From Diphasiastrum complanatum (taxonomy: Eukaryota > Streptophyta > Lycopodiopsida > Lycopodiales > Lycopodiaceae): a DNA stretch of 64,000 bases. The DNA lies in NCBI GenBank assembly GCA_029204225.1, contig CM055101.1, positions 62,316,171-62,380,170 on the forward strand, given 5' to 3'. A program made the translations under genes and the position numbers. Shown here one piece after another: positions 1-12,664 of this stretch. Below the pieces are notes generated by a model that was given only the letters and a program-made list of their open reading frames with translations, did no database searches and was not told the origin of the DNA. Within the stretch, counting starts at the first letter, position 1, and each line of letters begins with the position of its first letter.

Positions 1-38
1 CAATCTAAAAATCCTTTATTATTTAATGACTTTTGCAG

Positions 39-2575
39 AATGCTATCAAAAGGGTCAAGGATATTGAGATCTCCGTTCCAATTGTGTATGGGACAATATC
101 ATTTTGGCTTGGCAAGAAAGCAGATGAGTACGTTTGGTTGATTCATATGTTTAAAATTTATCTATGGTGTATGTGACTTCCTTTGAAGCTTGCATTTTAG
201 CTTATGAAGAATAAGTTTGTACATGTATCTCATCAGTTTATTTTCTGTTTTCTATAGCTGCAAAATAAAGGATTTTTGACCTCTTCATAGTCTGGAGTAA
301 TTGCTAGGTAGTAGAAAGGTTTTCTGAGTAGCAAACCTAGTCTTGGCGTATGTTTCTATCATGCTACTTATGTTCAATAATTCGTGATCCCTTCAGGCTT
401 CATTCGCATAAGTGGACAGTGTATGTACGTAGTGCAGCCAATGAGGATCTTTGTGTGGTGATAAAGAAGGTCGTATTTCAGCTACATCCGAGCTTCAACA
501 ATCCAACCAGAGTGGTGGAGGCTGCTCCTTTTGAGTTGAATGAATCAGGATGGGGAGAGTTTGAGATAGGAATTACAGTTTTTTTCCATGGAGATGTTGG
601 TGAAAAACCCCTTGAGTTGTATGTGCAGCTTTGTTGATTGTTGGCATATTTTGTGTTTGTTGAATACTGGTCACTGTCTTGCTTTGTTTTGCTAAGAAGA
701 GTAGCCATTCCAAATGTTTCTAATTCCCATTCTTATTCGCATTCTTCTTTATGCAAGAGCTGATTATTATCACATTTGGCAGGTTCCATCATTTAAAGCT
801 TTATCCAGTAGATGAGTCAGGCCCTCAGAGCACAAAGAAGCCCGTTGTTATGGAAGCCTATGATGAAATTGTTTTCAATGAGCCTCCAGAGGCTTTCTTT
901 GCCAGGCTGCGGAATTATCCTGCAGCCGTAGTTTCTTCACATACTGCATCCGGCACAGTCCATCTATCAGCAGGTATACTACGTTGAAAGACTGAAATTC
1001 TTTATCAATGTCCTAGACATCTCTAGGTTCTTGCATTGTTTGGGTTCTTAGTATCTCAAATCTTGCTCAGTCTGATCCTATGTGGATAGTAGTGCGTTTT
1101 TGGCTCTTAAGGGAGCCTTGTCTTCCTCTGTTCTTTTGAGCTCCTTTTCTTCATTGAACTATTTCTAGTCTTATTGCATTCACAAGTTCATTGAAAAAAG
1201 TCATAAGATAGTACAGTAGTTAAGCTTTTGATTTTTTTGCGGTTGTTTTATTACAGATCTTTTGTATCTGCCAATGGTTGATTGGCAAACCAATACTTAT
1301 TGCTAAGGTATTTCTTTAACAGTTAGTACTTAATAACTGGTGTAGATGCAGCCGTTTCTACTGAGTGCATGAATGAGAAAAGGAGCGGGGATACTAAGGA
1401 CCATCCATTGGGGCAGTGGTTCCTGAAACATTCAGAAGCTGATGAGTTATCTAGCATAGCTGCAGCACGACAACAGGTACATTTTTCATGTTCCAATAGA
1501 TTCCATGATGCCTGCATTACCTGCCTTTATATATTATTGATTAAATAGTGCTCCACTGGTCATGTGTTGGTTACCTGCCAAGGAAGTTAGATGATAGCAA
1601 CTATGGCCAATTCTGTGCAATCTAGCCATGATAAACTTGCCCATTCAGGCTTAGATAATGACTCATGAGACTGTAAATTTCAATATAATGTAGCTTATCA
1701 AACTAGGTTGCATTAACAAAAGTGCTAGCAGAACCACTGTTTAGTACATTTGAAACCAATGCAATGTTAACAATCATCAAGTCTCAGATCAAGGCTTCCC
1801 GCATAGAAAGCAATTGATAAGTGATCGATCAGCTAAGGAGCTATTGTTATGTAGTATTATCCTAGACATATTATCAATGTATAAGGTACTATTATATTAT
1901 GTTCTAAAAGCCCATGGAGAGATAGAGAGCGATTGGTCTGAATTTTACCCAAGACCAAAACCAAGATCCCTAAACCCTATATCCCAAAGCTTGCAATATT
2001 GGATTTAGGGAACAATCGAGTGAAGACTGTTGAATGAATGCGGAAAGAAACTGACTGCAAAAAAAATCACCTGAAGACGCAAAATGTTGAATCTGATTAT
2101 GAAGATCAACCATTGACAAAGCTCTCTTAACCAGTGCTCCTAGGTTAAAAAATGTACGATACAATTTGAGCTAGAGTTTTTAGGTGTTTTTCAATCTATT
2201 ATTTCGAATGTTTCTGGTCAGTACGTTCTGGAACATACTGTGCGGAACGTACAGTGTATTCTGAACGGTGTCCCTAAGAATCGGTTTCTGAGATATCAAT
2301 ATATAAGGTTCTGTTATTATGCCCCAGAAGCACAAGGAGATAGAGAGTGAGTGGCCTGAGATGTCACGTTGTTCCCTTTAGTAGTTATTTGATCATCAAT
2401 GCAAAAATGATGTGAGAGGAGCATTTTTAATGATGGAAGGAACAACCAAAACAGAAGTTTACTCAATGTAGTTTGTTTTCTGTGACAGGTCCAAAGCCAA
2501 ATCATGAAACTTAAGCAAGATCTTGATGTGCTGGAGACTGAAGTGTTGCAGTTGAAATCAAGTGCACGTGCCTGA
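39..2575 (+). CDS. YAF9: YEATS-domain protein, YAF9/GAS41 family (5' partial, five exons)
   Basis: Subunit type shared by the SWR1 chromatin-remodelling and NuA4 histone acetyltransferase complexes; the YEATS fold reads acylated histone lysines in the nucleus (family knowledge). Exons: 39-127, 397-618, 783-973, 1346-1476, 2489-2575. All introns are GT-AG and phases join without a break into 239 residues. The YEATS core shows [18 protein letters not shown], then [19 protein letters not shown], the hallmark ESGWGEFEI with its reader tryptophan, and [13 protein letters not shown]. The C-terminus has KDHPLGQWF and a short coiled coil ([18 protein letters not shown]) before the stop at 2573. Exon 783-973 begins right after TTTGGCAG. 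The known plant proteins are about 30 residues longer at the N-terminus, so the first exon(s) lie upstream of the window. Alternative assignment to TAF14-type YEATS proteins is less likely because the C-terminal QWF/coiled-coil block matches YAF9. Confidence 0.93.
1872..2359. repeat. Diverged direct repeat pair inside YAF9 intron 4
   Basis: A block of about 68 bases at 1872-1940 (TATCAATGTATAAGGTACT ... GATAGAGAGCGATTGGTCTG) recurs at 2294-2359 with substitutions and a small deletion. The copies are about 420 bp apart in the same orientation, in the last intron (1477-2488). They may be the ends of a small inserted element or a local duplication; no coding motif lies between them. Confidence 0.6.
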
Positions 2576-5515
2576 CATTGATGCTGGTGATTGAAATATT
2601 CCGGTTGAGTGGGCGTTCCTGACATCAAATGATGGGTTCAGACAAAAATCGAAATTTGAATTTAACTGCAAGTTATGATTTCCATTGGCAGTGTCATACT
2701 TGAATCTCAAGCTTCACTAGCTTTTACTCCTGGTCTGTGATGGAATCAGTTCTACATGAAGCTCAGTGCAAGTTTCACAGGCTTGTCTCTAGAAATTTAA
2801 GGAATGCCTCCAGGCTGTAGGTTGCTACAGGCAGAAAGTCAGTAAATTTTTGAGATGCTGCACTTACAAGAAGCAATTCATGGAAATCTGAATCACATTG
2901 CTGCACACATCATAAGTCATAGCAATGATCATTTTTGGGGATGATATCCCTAACTGAAAGGAATATTATGAAGGTGCAGGACTTTGCTTTACTGTACCTG
3001 AATATTCTCAAACATGTACTCAATGGTTTTACAGCTGAAATATCTGGGTGCAATTGGAATTGGTCGTTGTAAATGTTGCTACAGGGAGCAAGTTCATTTT
3101 TTGATTAGCGTGTCTGTGGCCTTTTAATGGTATGTCGCTGATTTTTCTTGTGATTTGCAACTTCTAAGTGCTGGGATTGCAACCTTTGTAGAAAAAAATA
3201 ATATTGATGGGTTTGTAAAAATGATAATGCAGATAGTTGTGGATAGGTGTAAAGGGTAAGTATTAGCCTTCTCCCTTTCTATAGCCTTACTATGGCCTAC
3301 CAATGGTATGTTGCCGGTTTTTGTTGTGATTTGCAAGTTTGAAATGCACTTCAAGATTCATAATTTGCCATCATCCTGATTTTAAAAGTCATAATCCACT
3401 CAGCATTTGTCTTATAGCTTGATTTTTAAAAGTTTTTGAAACAGAATCCACGAAGTCAGCTATTTTGCTGCACTGTACATTTGTGAGGAATGCCAATCTT
3501 TGCACCGTTTTATCTACTCCAAGAATGAATAGTAAAATTCTGTGTCAATTCTTTATCACAGTATCAAATGTTTGAGAGAATGCAATCTGATGAAATGCAA
3601 TGCATGTAAGTAGAAATTTCAGAATGGAATGCATATTGAAAGACATTTAACGAGCTTTACAAACTTCTAGTTTCTTTTGCTTTTCCTTTTAGGCACTTTT
3701 GATCAATGAGCTTATTGTTTTTTTTTACATGTAAGGACTCCTCTTTTGAGCGGTACAAATGATATTGGATTTGTGTAAGCTGTAAAATGAGATTCTCAGA
3801 TTTATGGCCTTTTGCGGCAGGTTTAAAATCTCATACTGTTTGCAGGGCTAGGAGTTCGGCTGAGTGAAAGATTGTAAAAAAGGTTTTTATGTCGATAAAT
3901 CTTCTTTGGACATGGCATTAACAAAAAGTGAATTGGTAAAAATGACTCACGGGACACTTTATCGGCGAATGCTGTTAACAATTTTGAGCTGATGTGCTTT
4001 ATGGGTAGGTAGCATAATGCCCTGATCGACAATGGATAGCATTTGCTTTCTTTGTGCAATGCCAAAAGTGGGATAGTTATTGGAAATAAAGTACAAGGTA
4101 AATAAAGATACAGGCTGAAAGCTCAAGACTCTCCAGGTGTTGGGACACAACTACAGCCTCAGAGATTTAATTGTTCAATAATGTATTTTGGTATTTACGG
4201 GGAGCTTGAACTAGTGTTCAAAGAAACTTTGGATGACAGGCTAACCAATTAGGCCAACCCATTGCATAAATTGTTAGATTATGAGGCAATTGTGTTTATC
4301 TACAAGGAAAAATAATAGGAAAGAATAAATAATGATGCATAGACATGCATTGAAAGAAACTATCATGCAACATGACACAACAATCCCCCAAAAATGATAG
4401 AACGATCGGATACAAAGTAGCAGCAGCAGGATGGTGTCTTGTTGATCATGCTAATGGGACTTAGATTCTTGGGAGACTTCAAAGATTTCACATCGGTATG
4501 ATAGAAATGCATAGTAAACTATACTTTCTAAATAGTAGATGTGCAAAATTGATAGGTAACAAGCCAACAACTAGCTTCCTACTAGAGAACTATGCAGATA
4601 TACATAACATAGATTTGGGTGATTGCTAGCATCTAGTAGATTCATTTACACTAATTATCTCTTTTTGTTTTTGGCATGTTAGTTCTTATCACTCTAAGAC
4701 TTTAAAGCAAATTTATGTTTGCCACACTCTCTCAACATTGGAGCTTTTTACTATCATGGAGTTGTGTTTCTTCATGCTGATTTCTGATGGCATCAACCGA
4801 GGTGTTAATGGTATCTTGGTCAAATTCTCTTGATAGGAAGTCTTTTGTGTTGGAAAATGATAAATGCACAACACTCTATCAGCACATCTACCTATTCTGA
4901 AATAGCTATGAAATAATATTTTGAAATCACGGAATTGAAAGCTAATTCAGACTTTCTCGCAAAATAGGTCATTCATAAAACAGAAAACAATGTTGGAAAC
5001 TGGGCAATGCACGCTGATCTTATTTAGAAAAACTTAGACTTAAAAAGTTTGTTAAACAGTGACTATTGCATCTCTGCTATTCTGATCTGTATTGGATCGT
5101 GATCTAGATTCACTCAATAATCTCTTACAACATCATTAACTTCTTTTTAACCAACCTAAAACACTAATGAATTATATCTATTTATGGTTGCACATAATTG
5201 CTTAACAATCTCTGCTTGTGTTACGTCCATGTCCGGTTTAGAGGATTCAGAATAATCCTTGGTGTGGATATTCGGCACTCCAATATACAAATTTATTAGT
5301 TACGCATCATATTCCGAACTAGGCCAGAAATGGAATTAATCATTAGAAAAAATTTGGCCTTGGAAAGGGCCCTATAAGGATTGCCACGTAGGATGACAAT
5401 TTTTTGGCAATGCAAAATACTAAAATAAAATCTTTTTCTGCCCGCAGTCCTGCCCACGTAGTCTTCGATGGTTAGCTATTATGTGCATAGGATAGTCTGT
5501 GGCTGAAAAAAAATC
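2576..5515. other. 3' flank of YAF9 and intergenic DNA, no gene found
   Basis: AT-rich sequence without a coding pattern. The first few hundred bases probably hold the YAF9 3' UTR. One feature is a 35-base direct repeat (AATGGTATGTCGCTGATTTT... at 3126-3160 and a variant at 3302-3336, spacing 176). Short open frames here have no recognisable motif. Confidence 0.5.
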
Positions 5516-5856
5516 ATAACTTTTGAATGACAACTCGAATTGAGACAATTATGGTGCCATTAGAAAGCCCTCGGCAAGAGCTTTTCAAAGACACTTGACA
5601 TGACCAGTTCCGAGCTACGGTGAAGAAGTTATGGCCAGTCAAAGTTTTGGTTGGTCAACACTTGCTATCTCTTTCAAGCGTAGTTGACCACGCTTGAAAG
5701 AGATAGCAAGTGTTTACTGACCAAAACTTTGACTGGCCATAACTTCTTCACCTTAGCTCGGAACTGGGTCATGTTGGGTGTCATTGAAAAGCTCTCGTCG
5801 AGGGCTTTCTAATGGCATCATAATCATCTCAATCCGAGTTGTCGTTCAAAAGTTAC
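5516..5856. repeat. Long foldback (inverted-repeat) element, 166-bp arms
   Basis: Arm 1 is 5516-5681 and arm 2 is 5691-5856, separated by about ten bases (TAGTTGACCA). The reverse complement of arm 2 matches arm 1 over its whole length with scattered substitutions, for example CTTGCTATCTCTTTCAAGCG pairing with CGCTTGAAAGAGATAGCAAG at the loop. The outer ends run into an A tract on the left and a T tract on the right that could extend the stem. The form is that of a MITE or foldback element. If transcribed it would make a long double-stranded hairpin. Confidence 0.85.
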
Positions 5857-6199
5857 ACTGTTTTTTTTTTTTTTTTAGTTGCATACTATACTACAAATAA
5901 AATAGCTTATTTACGGGCTGCCCCCGACGCAAAATTACAGTTTTTTTTAAAAAGAAAAGAAAATCAATATGAAGGAGCTACATTACGTAGATTTCAAATT
6001 TGAGTGTTTTGATTGGACCAGGTGGAAGAAACTTTTGAGAAAAAAAATAAAAAGTATCTTTTTGAAAGGCCTCTTTTGTGTTCAAATTTTATCTAATGAA
6101 CCTTGTGAGGGCCCAAGCACTCCAATTAGGACATGTGGAGTAGTGCATGGTGATTGATAGTTTTTATGCATGCTGAGGAGATCAAAGCGTTTGAATGGG

Positions 6200-8720
6200 G
6201 ATTTAGCAAAGGATCAAGGGTCCTGGAAAGAATATTTATAGGCTCTAGGGATCTATATTTACCTACAAGGACTCGCCCTCCAGATTTCGGTTTCTAGTTG
6301 CTAGAAGCATCTCCTCTCTTGTATTCAATCACCCTAGCTCGAGGGTGAAGCAGATTAGAGATTGACTTTCAGTTTCTACTTGGTTGGGTGGTTTGTCTCC
6401 ACATCACTTCTTTTGGCACATGCAACAGGATATTAAGGATCTACACTTGGGGATCTTTATAGTGGTATCAAAGCCTGACTTTGCATCGATTAAAAGGTGG
6501 AGATGTTTTTTGTTTTTTTTTTTCTTTGTAGCTTTTTGCAACTTTTGGTAGTAGCTCTTTTTTTTTTTTTTTTTTTTTTCTTTTCCTGGTGGTGGTGGTT
6601 TTTTTAGGATCTTGATTGTTTTCAGTCTAAAGATCAGTGTTATTGATTTTTTCCATTGCTGTGATTGCAAATTATTTGATTTTTGACCTTTTTTCGTTTT
6701 TAGTCATTATGACAGGTTCTAATGATTGCATGCCAGTTATATAGTCAACATTGTGAAATTTCACACGTGTGGGAATGCCCTAGTGTGTGTGAATGATCTC
6801 CTAAGCAAAGCTTATGCACTTTAGATCAATACTAGATTGAAATCCAACATCTAGATCAAAATCTAAGGCAAAGAGGCAAAGATAGATGCATAGATTGATA
6901 GCCAAAGTGTTTCTACATGTAAGAGAAGTACTTCATGAAAAAAACTAAGTAAAATTAAGCTCCCCTCCTCAGGTAGAGAGAGAATAGATCAATTGGTCTC
7001 GGGTAGAGAGAGAAGTTAAGACACACAAAAACTTGATTACACTCAAATTTGCTCAAAATCTCAATCACATAATGATTGGTAGAGAGAGTACATATAAAAC
7101 TCGTGGAAAGTTATGCTTACTTCCTATTGGACCCCTAGGGCCTAGCCTCTCTAATGCTATTGGATGAGTGATGCATCCATCTTGTGATTCTATTGGACCC
7201 TTCATGAGGATTTCTCAATTTTGATTGGACCCTTTGACCAAAGCCAACACTTTGACTTGATCACTCATCAAATTACATTAACACAAGTGTCACAAGCCTA
7301 TTTACAAGCCTAACTAGCTCGAGATTGCATCACTTACACTACTTTGGCTCAATAGAGGCATTACATGTGGATTTGACCAATTTGCCATCTATGCCAATTT
7401 TGGCCCTATCAAAACTCTACACCAAGATGCTTGACATAAAAACTTAGGAAACTCCTAAAGCTATGATAGATAACTTTTTATGATTTTCACAAACATTGGT
7501 TCAAGATAGTATTTTGGTCAAAATTTGTTGATTTTGGCTAAAATCAATCAATAATGATCGATATTGAGCATAATCAGAACTTTAGTGCTTACATGTGGTT
7601 GAGATAATATCTAGGGTCTGATTGCACTTACATGTGGCTAAGATCCAACAAAACATGCCGAAAAAGTTGAAAATTGGTCAGAAAATGTGGGTTTTTTTTT
7701 CCCACTTTTTTGGGAGTTTGAATCAATAACTTTGCATAAAACTTTGTATGCATATTTTCAGAGGTGCAATGAAACTATTCAGAGGTTGTAAGCAAGTTTG
7801 GTAGGCTGACGTTTCTATTGAAGTCCCAAAACCCAAAAAATTAGAGTATTTTTGATGATTTTCGGGCATAACTCTTTTTACAATACTTGAAACTCATGGA
7901 CATGTATAAAATCTGAAAGGTAGGTGAAATTACCTCCAATTCAAGCCCTCTACACCTATTTTGGTGCTTGGAGGCTTAGGCAACAATTCATCGAAGTTTC
8001 CTTGGGAGCTGGCCTCCTTGAAACCTGCTGGACCTTATAGAAGCTTCTATTGATCTCTAATGAACCTCTATAGACTATTTGTAATGTCTATTAGATGGCA
8101 TGGAAAGCATAGATGTGAATTTTGACAAAAGCTCCTTGGAAAAGTGCACCCTCTTATAGGTTTTTCCAACCCCAATAGCTTGCATGTGTGGATAATAGGG
8201 CCTAGGTTGACATGGCATGCATTTTGCTAACCTACTCTTCCTCTGTACTGTGCTTTACAACGTCCAATTTGGTGGTCTATAGCGAAAGTTATAATCGTTT
8301 GGCAATTTTCAGTTTATATTTTGGCAAAATTTTAGAATATCATAATTAAAGTTCCATCATTCAATTTCAAACCGGTTCTCTAGCAATTCATCCTAGGTTT
8401 GTCAGCAGATTATCAGAATGAATGTAAGCAAAATATGTTTCAGTCTTTTGATAATATTGCACGAATTGTGAAAGCCTATGATCCTACAATGTGACAACAA
8501 TGAAGTAATTTCAAGCTAATCCATTGACAGAAAGGAAAGAAATGAGTTCGTGAGAAAACTCCGATAAAAAACTTTGATAAGCTTCATCAAATGACATTAA
8601 AGGTAAGTAAAAGAAACAAATGTCTCGAAAAAAAGACTAAGAAGAGGAATTATTGTTCTATTTGCAAGAAGCTTGGACATGTTATGAAATTATGTCAAGA
8701 GAGAGAGAAACCCCACAACT
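6200..8720 (+). mobile_element. Decayed Ty1/copia retrotransposon, 5' part (LTR end, PBS, gag relic)
   Basis: At 6463-6475 lies TGGTATCAAAGCC, the usual copia primer-binding site complementary to the initiator-methionine tRNA 3' end. It is preceded by LTR-like sequence (about 6200-6462, left limit not resolved). A pyrimidine-rich leader follows. At 8654-8695 the + strand reads a CCHC zinc knuckle, CSICKKLGHVMKLC (CX2CX4HX4C), inside a frame with stops on both sides. The gag between leader and knuckle is interrupted by unrelated LTR-like DNA from 6753. No protease, integrase or RT was found downstream. Confidence 0.6.
6753..7400 (-). mobile_element. LTR-like insertion related to the 62-kb element
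   Basis: The segment begins with TGTGAAATTTCACACGTG and contains GGTCTCGGGTAGAGAGAGAA and repeated ATTGGACCC words. The same succession occurs in the minus-strand LTR at 62019 onward (TTTTCACACATGCGTGTG, GCTCTCGGGTAGAGAGAGAA, ATTGGACC). I infer a related LTR in the same minus orientation inserted into the copia gag. The right end and any target-site duplication could not be fixed; gag-like sequence resumes at about 8400. Confidence 0.4.
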
Positions 8721-8973
8721 CAAGTAATTGAGATGCTAGAAACTTGACATGGAAACTGAAGCAAGCAATCATAGATATAAGTATTTCTAGCATAGTCTCC
8801 TAACAAAATTTGGTTGACTTTGAACAATGTTTAAAAATGCCACAATCAATACACAAAGACTTGGTCAATTCTACAAGATAAAACTTTGGATCTTCCAAGT
8901 TGGAAGAGCACATGTTTCTAAAAAACATTAGAATAACCTGAGGAAGCGATAAATTAATCATGTCAGTTTATCC

Positions 8974-8980
<7 letters not shown>

Positions 8981-9052
<72 letters not shown>
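8981..9052. repeat. (TC)36 microsatellite
   Basis: Uninterrupted 72-bp TC repeat just downstream of the copia gag relic. Confidence 0.98.
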
Positions 9053-9055
<3 letters not shown>

Positions 9056-10423
9056 GTAAAGAAGATGATATTACTCCGTTTACAAACTATCTACAATCCT
9101 TTGATAGAAACCCAATAAGGTGATCAAAGAATTGCACAATTTTATAATTAAAACAATGCCCCAATCGTAAAAAAAATGATCAAAGTTGAAATCAAAAGAA
9201 ATCACAAAGAAATTTTAGGGCTCTTAAAATTTTGGATCACAATAATGTCAATTGATGTTGGATGTTGAAAAGCTTCTAAATGAATACAATAGAGAACGTA
9301 CCTACTCATAAAGAGTTACTCAATCTGAATGTTTACAAGAAAAAAACAATCAATATTCGTCTTTGTATGTTAAATCTCACATTGTACGTCCAATTAACCA
9401 ACATACTTTTGAAATTCACTAGCATAATAGTGTGAGATCATACATTCTAATTTCAAATTTTGTTCAATTCGCACAAGTTCAATATTATATTTGTACAATA
9501 TCGAAGCTGTGCACAAAAAGAATTTTAGCTACACCAAACACTCTACACACATATTCGATATCTTGTATGAGATATTTTCATGACTATTGATTCGACGTCA
9601 ATCGAATAAAAATTGTGTACCTGCATTGTAACAATGCAAAATTTTTAATCTATAGAAATGATTTGGCCATAATGAGATTAAATACTTGCACCAATAAAGA
9701 GTTGAGGGACAAATTTTCCATTCACAATGAAGTTGGAATATTGAGGAATATCATGTTCCAAAAGTGTAAGCACCAATCCAATTCAATAGTAGTTACTATT
9801 TCCTACATTGCATTTGAAATATGTATGAGATCGGTGTGTATATTATCTCTATAGTCTTGATTTATTGGTAGCCATTTTCTATTCAAGTTTTGTCGTATTT
9901 GATAATGAAAGATAAGGGTAAGCCTTTGCTCTTGAATATTGTGGCGGAAGCTTAGAGACAACCTTTTATTTCTATACTTTATATCTTTATTTGATTTATG
10001 ATCCCAACCTGTACTCCTAAGTTTTGATTAAAATCATTAAGAATTATTGCAGTTTTTGACCTGAGCAATTAAAAAGAAACCTACAAATATAGATATTGGC
10101 ACAAACTAGCACAAAATATAGATGCACATTTTCTCATCCAATACTTATTTTGAATGTTTGTATATCATTATACATATTGCAACATAAAGACTCTACTGTA
10201 ATATCATTAGAGACAACTCGTTTGTCAATTTGAAGATTGGAAAGTGGAATGGTCTCCAATTTTCTTGCTCCTCCATTCAAATTTGCAGTATATACAACAT
10301 CATGATAAAATATTTTAAACTCTACAAGTTCTTTTGGAGTTCTTTCTTTACATTGCAAAGTTTCTATTTATGAGTGGACATCTCTCATATGAATCTAGTT
10401 TCGAGGTGGTGGGGCATGTACAA
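9053..10423. other. Intergenic, no gene recognised
   Basis: Low-GC sequence with short open frames that show no motif, codon pattern or splice structure I can support. Probably decayed transposon DNA between the copia relic and the Sm G promoter. Confidence 0.5.
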
Positions 10424-10494
10424 ACAAACATATGTGTGCTCAGAGACAAGATTGGGCATGTTCAACAAACATATGTGTGCTCAGAGACAAGATT
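10424..10494. repeat. 41-bp tandem duplication upstream of Sm G
   Basis: The block ACAAACATATGTGTGCTCAG and its continuation AGACAAGATTG occurs at 10424 and again at 10465, period 41. It lies about 340 bp upstream of the Sm G start codon, so it could be in its promoter region. Confidence 0.85.
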
Positions 10495-10633
10495 GTTTCG
10501 CCGATAAAAAGTTACCATGTGGCAAATGTTTTGAATTTTTTTTTCTTGGGTGAGGGGCCAAAATGCCTTGTCTTTAAGATCCATTGCAATGGAAGGGGCA
10601 GCCTTGATCAAGAATGACCTAGCCAATAAGAAT

Positions 10634-10641
10634 TAGGGTTT
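10634..10641 (+). promoter_or_regulatory. Telo-box-like motif (TAGGGTTT) before Sm G
   Basis: TAGGGTTT, the reverse complement of the plant telo-box AAACCCTA, lies 167-174 bp upstream of the Sm G ATG. Telo-boxes are common near transcription starts of plant genes for translation and RNA-processing components. A GCCATC hexamer run at about 10698-10725 follows in the presumed 5' UTR. Confidence 0.45.
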
Positions 10642-10807
10642 TCAGCTTCTTCAGGGTTGTGGTGCCTTTTCTGTTGCTAGTAGCCGATTCTTCTTTGCGC
10701 CATCGCCATCGCCATCGCCATCGCCTCGTCTCGCCATCTCTCCTACGCGTAAATTCGTGATCGCTCCATAGATACCTGGTTGTTTTGCTCATCATCGCGT
10801 CCTGACA

Positions 10808-12582
10808 ATGAGCAGATCAGGCCAGCCTCCGGATTTGAAGAAGTAAGTAGTTTCTTTGCTTTCAATATTCTGTTTTCTTCAATCCCTGTGCTTTCGTCGC
10901 ATCTACAATTCTGAAAAATTGATCGTTATACTATTATATGGTGCATATGCCTACCGAGAGAGGTTGATATTGTTAGTATGTCAACATAGCTTCTAGCCAG
11001 GTTTTGATCTTCACCACCTTGTTGCCTAATTTATAGCAGCCAAGCCTGCCTCCTTTGCAGCCTATTTCATGGCTGCAGAGTGCTTGAATGATACTCTCCA
11101 TTCTTGCCTTAAAACTTGCACTTGATTTGTCTGTTCTACGATTGTTCAGGAAAGACCGTCATACATGAGCTCTCATGTCTTACCTCCTCATGCTATGTAT
11201 TGTTCCAGCCTCACAGGGAATAATATAATGTATGTTGGGCGAGAAAGTTTGCAAACTTCTTACAAGCAACCGCTACGTTTTGCTCCAGCTTGTAACGTAT
11301 GGTTCCACTATAGTGATTATTAGCAGCGACTTCGTACAATTGTGGCCTGTATCTTGAATTCTGAGTTTTGAGATGTCATGTTGTATCCGCATAACGAGGC
11401 ATATTCCTGCCTTAATAAACGTAAGGTTTTACTCGCAATTTTACTGCTTATCCTGATTCCTATCAGAGGTTATATTTTCTTTTTCTTCAGGAAACTATAC
11501 TCTGTTGCAGTCACTCACTGATTCGGTAGAATCCAGCTCTGTCCACGGTTCTGTTTTTTTTGTAAAGGAGCTGTCAAAAACAATGTAAGGAGGATTATGG
11601 ATATTGAAAGCAAGGTGACTGTTCTGGCTGGCAGATTGTGAGTGTTGGTTTCCATATAGAAATCTCGTAGATTATTTTGTGGCCCATAAAAAGTCTATCA
11701 ATAAGTTATAGAAGGAGATCACAGCTTTAAGAAGTCAAAAGTGTGGCCCATAGAAGACTTTCAGCTGTAAAAAGGGACCATCCTATACAGAAGGGAAAGG
11801 ATTTTTAGTGACCTTTCCAAAAGGTTCAATGACCATTTATTTATGGCTTGGCCTAACAACCTCACCATTTCTGGCCCATGGGCATAGTGATATATAAATA
11901 TCTATATGAGTCATGAAATATCTCGTTCATGAAACAACCAGCTGAATTTATAGGTAAGAGGATAAGTCTTACAGATTTGGTTTCAAAGAATTGAAGTAGC
12001 CACTACCTCTTTATTTTTCTGATTTGGCTACTTTTTGTTCAAAAGTTAAGTCAAATGATGATAAATTGTGTTTCTATTTTAGTTTTCATTTGCATAATAT
12101 ACTGGTAACTGATTCATGGCTATTTTGCAGGTACATGGACAAAAAACTGAACAGTGAGTACAAATGCTGACCTGAACCTTTGATGCCAAGATCACAACTT
12201 CCCTTGTATTTTTACTGTGTGGAAGTATTAGAAAACGCGAAGATCATGTCAAATAATGACCAGGGACTGAAATTGTTCTCTATGAATGCAAAAGAAGCTT
12301 GTTGGTTTTTTTTCTTTTTAATACTGTTTCATTACTTTCGCTAAGCAGAAAAGATTTAGGGATGAGTTTATTGGGTCAGAATAATGCATGTAGTAGATTT
12401 TTCATCATTTTGATTATGATAGAAGTCATTGTGTAGTTCGAATATTGTTCTTTTGCAGTCAAGCTAAATGCCAACCGGGGAGTAGTTGGTGTACTTCGTG
12501 GTTTTGACCAATTTATGAATCTAGTGCTTGATAACACAGTGGAAGTGAATGGCAATGAGAAAAATGAAATTGGGATGGTGGT

Positions 12583-12664
<82 letters not shown>

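Noticed and set aside
478-708. Minus-strand 76-codon frame
   Set aside because: Shadow of the YEATS exon on the opposite strand.
6404-6670. Lys-rich minus-strand frame
   Set aside because: Product of T-rich leader sequence after the copia PBS.
9958-10100. Possible tRNA or small RNA genes in intergenic DNA
   Set aside because: No cloverleaf with paired A and B boxes could be built here or elsewhere; only a weak SINE-like pair at 34919-35020.
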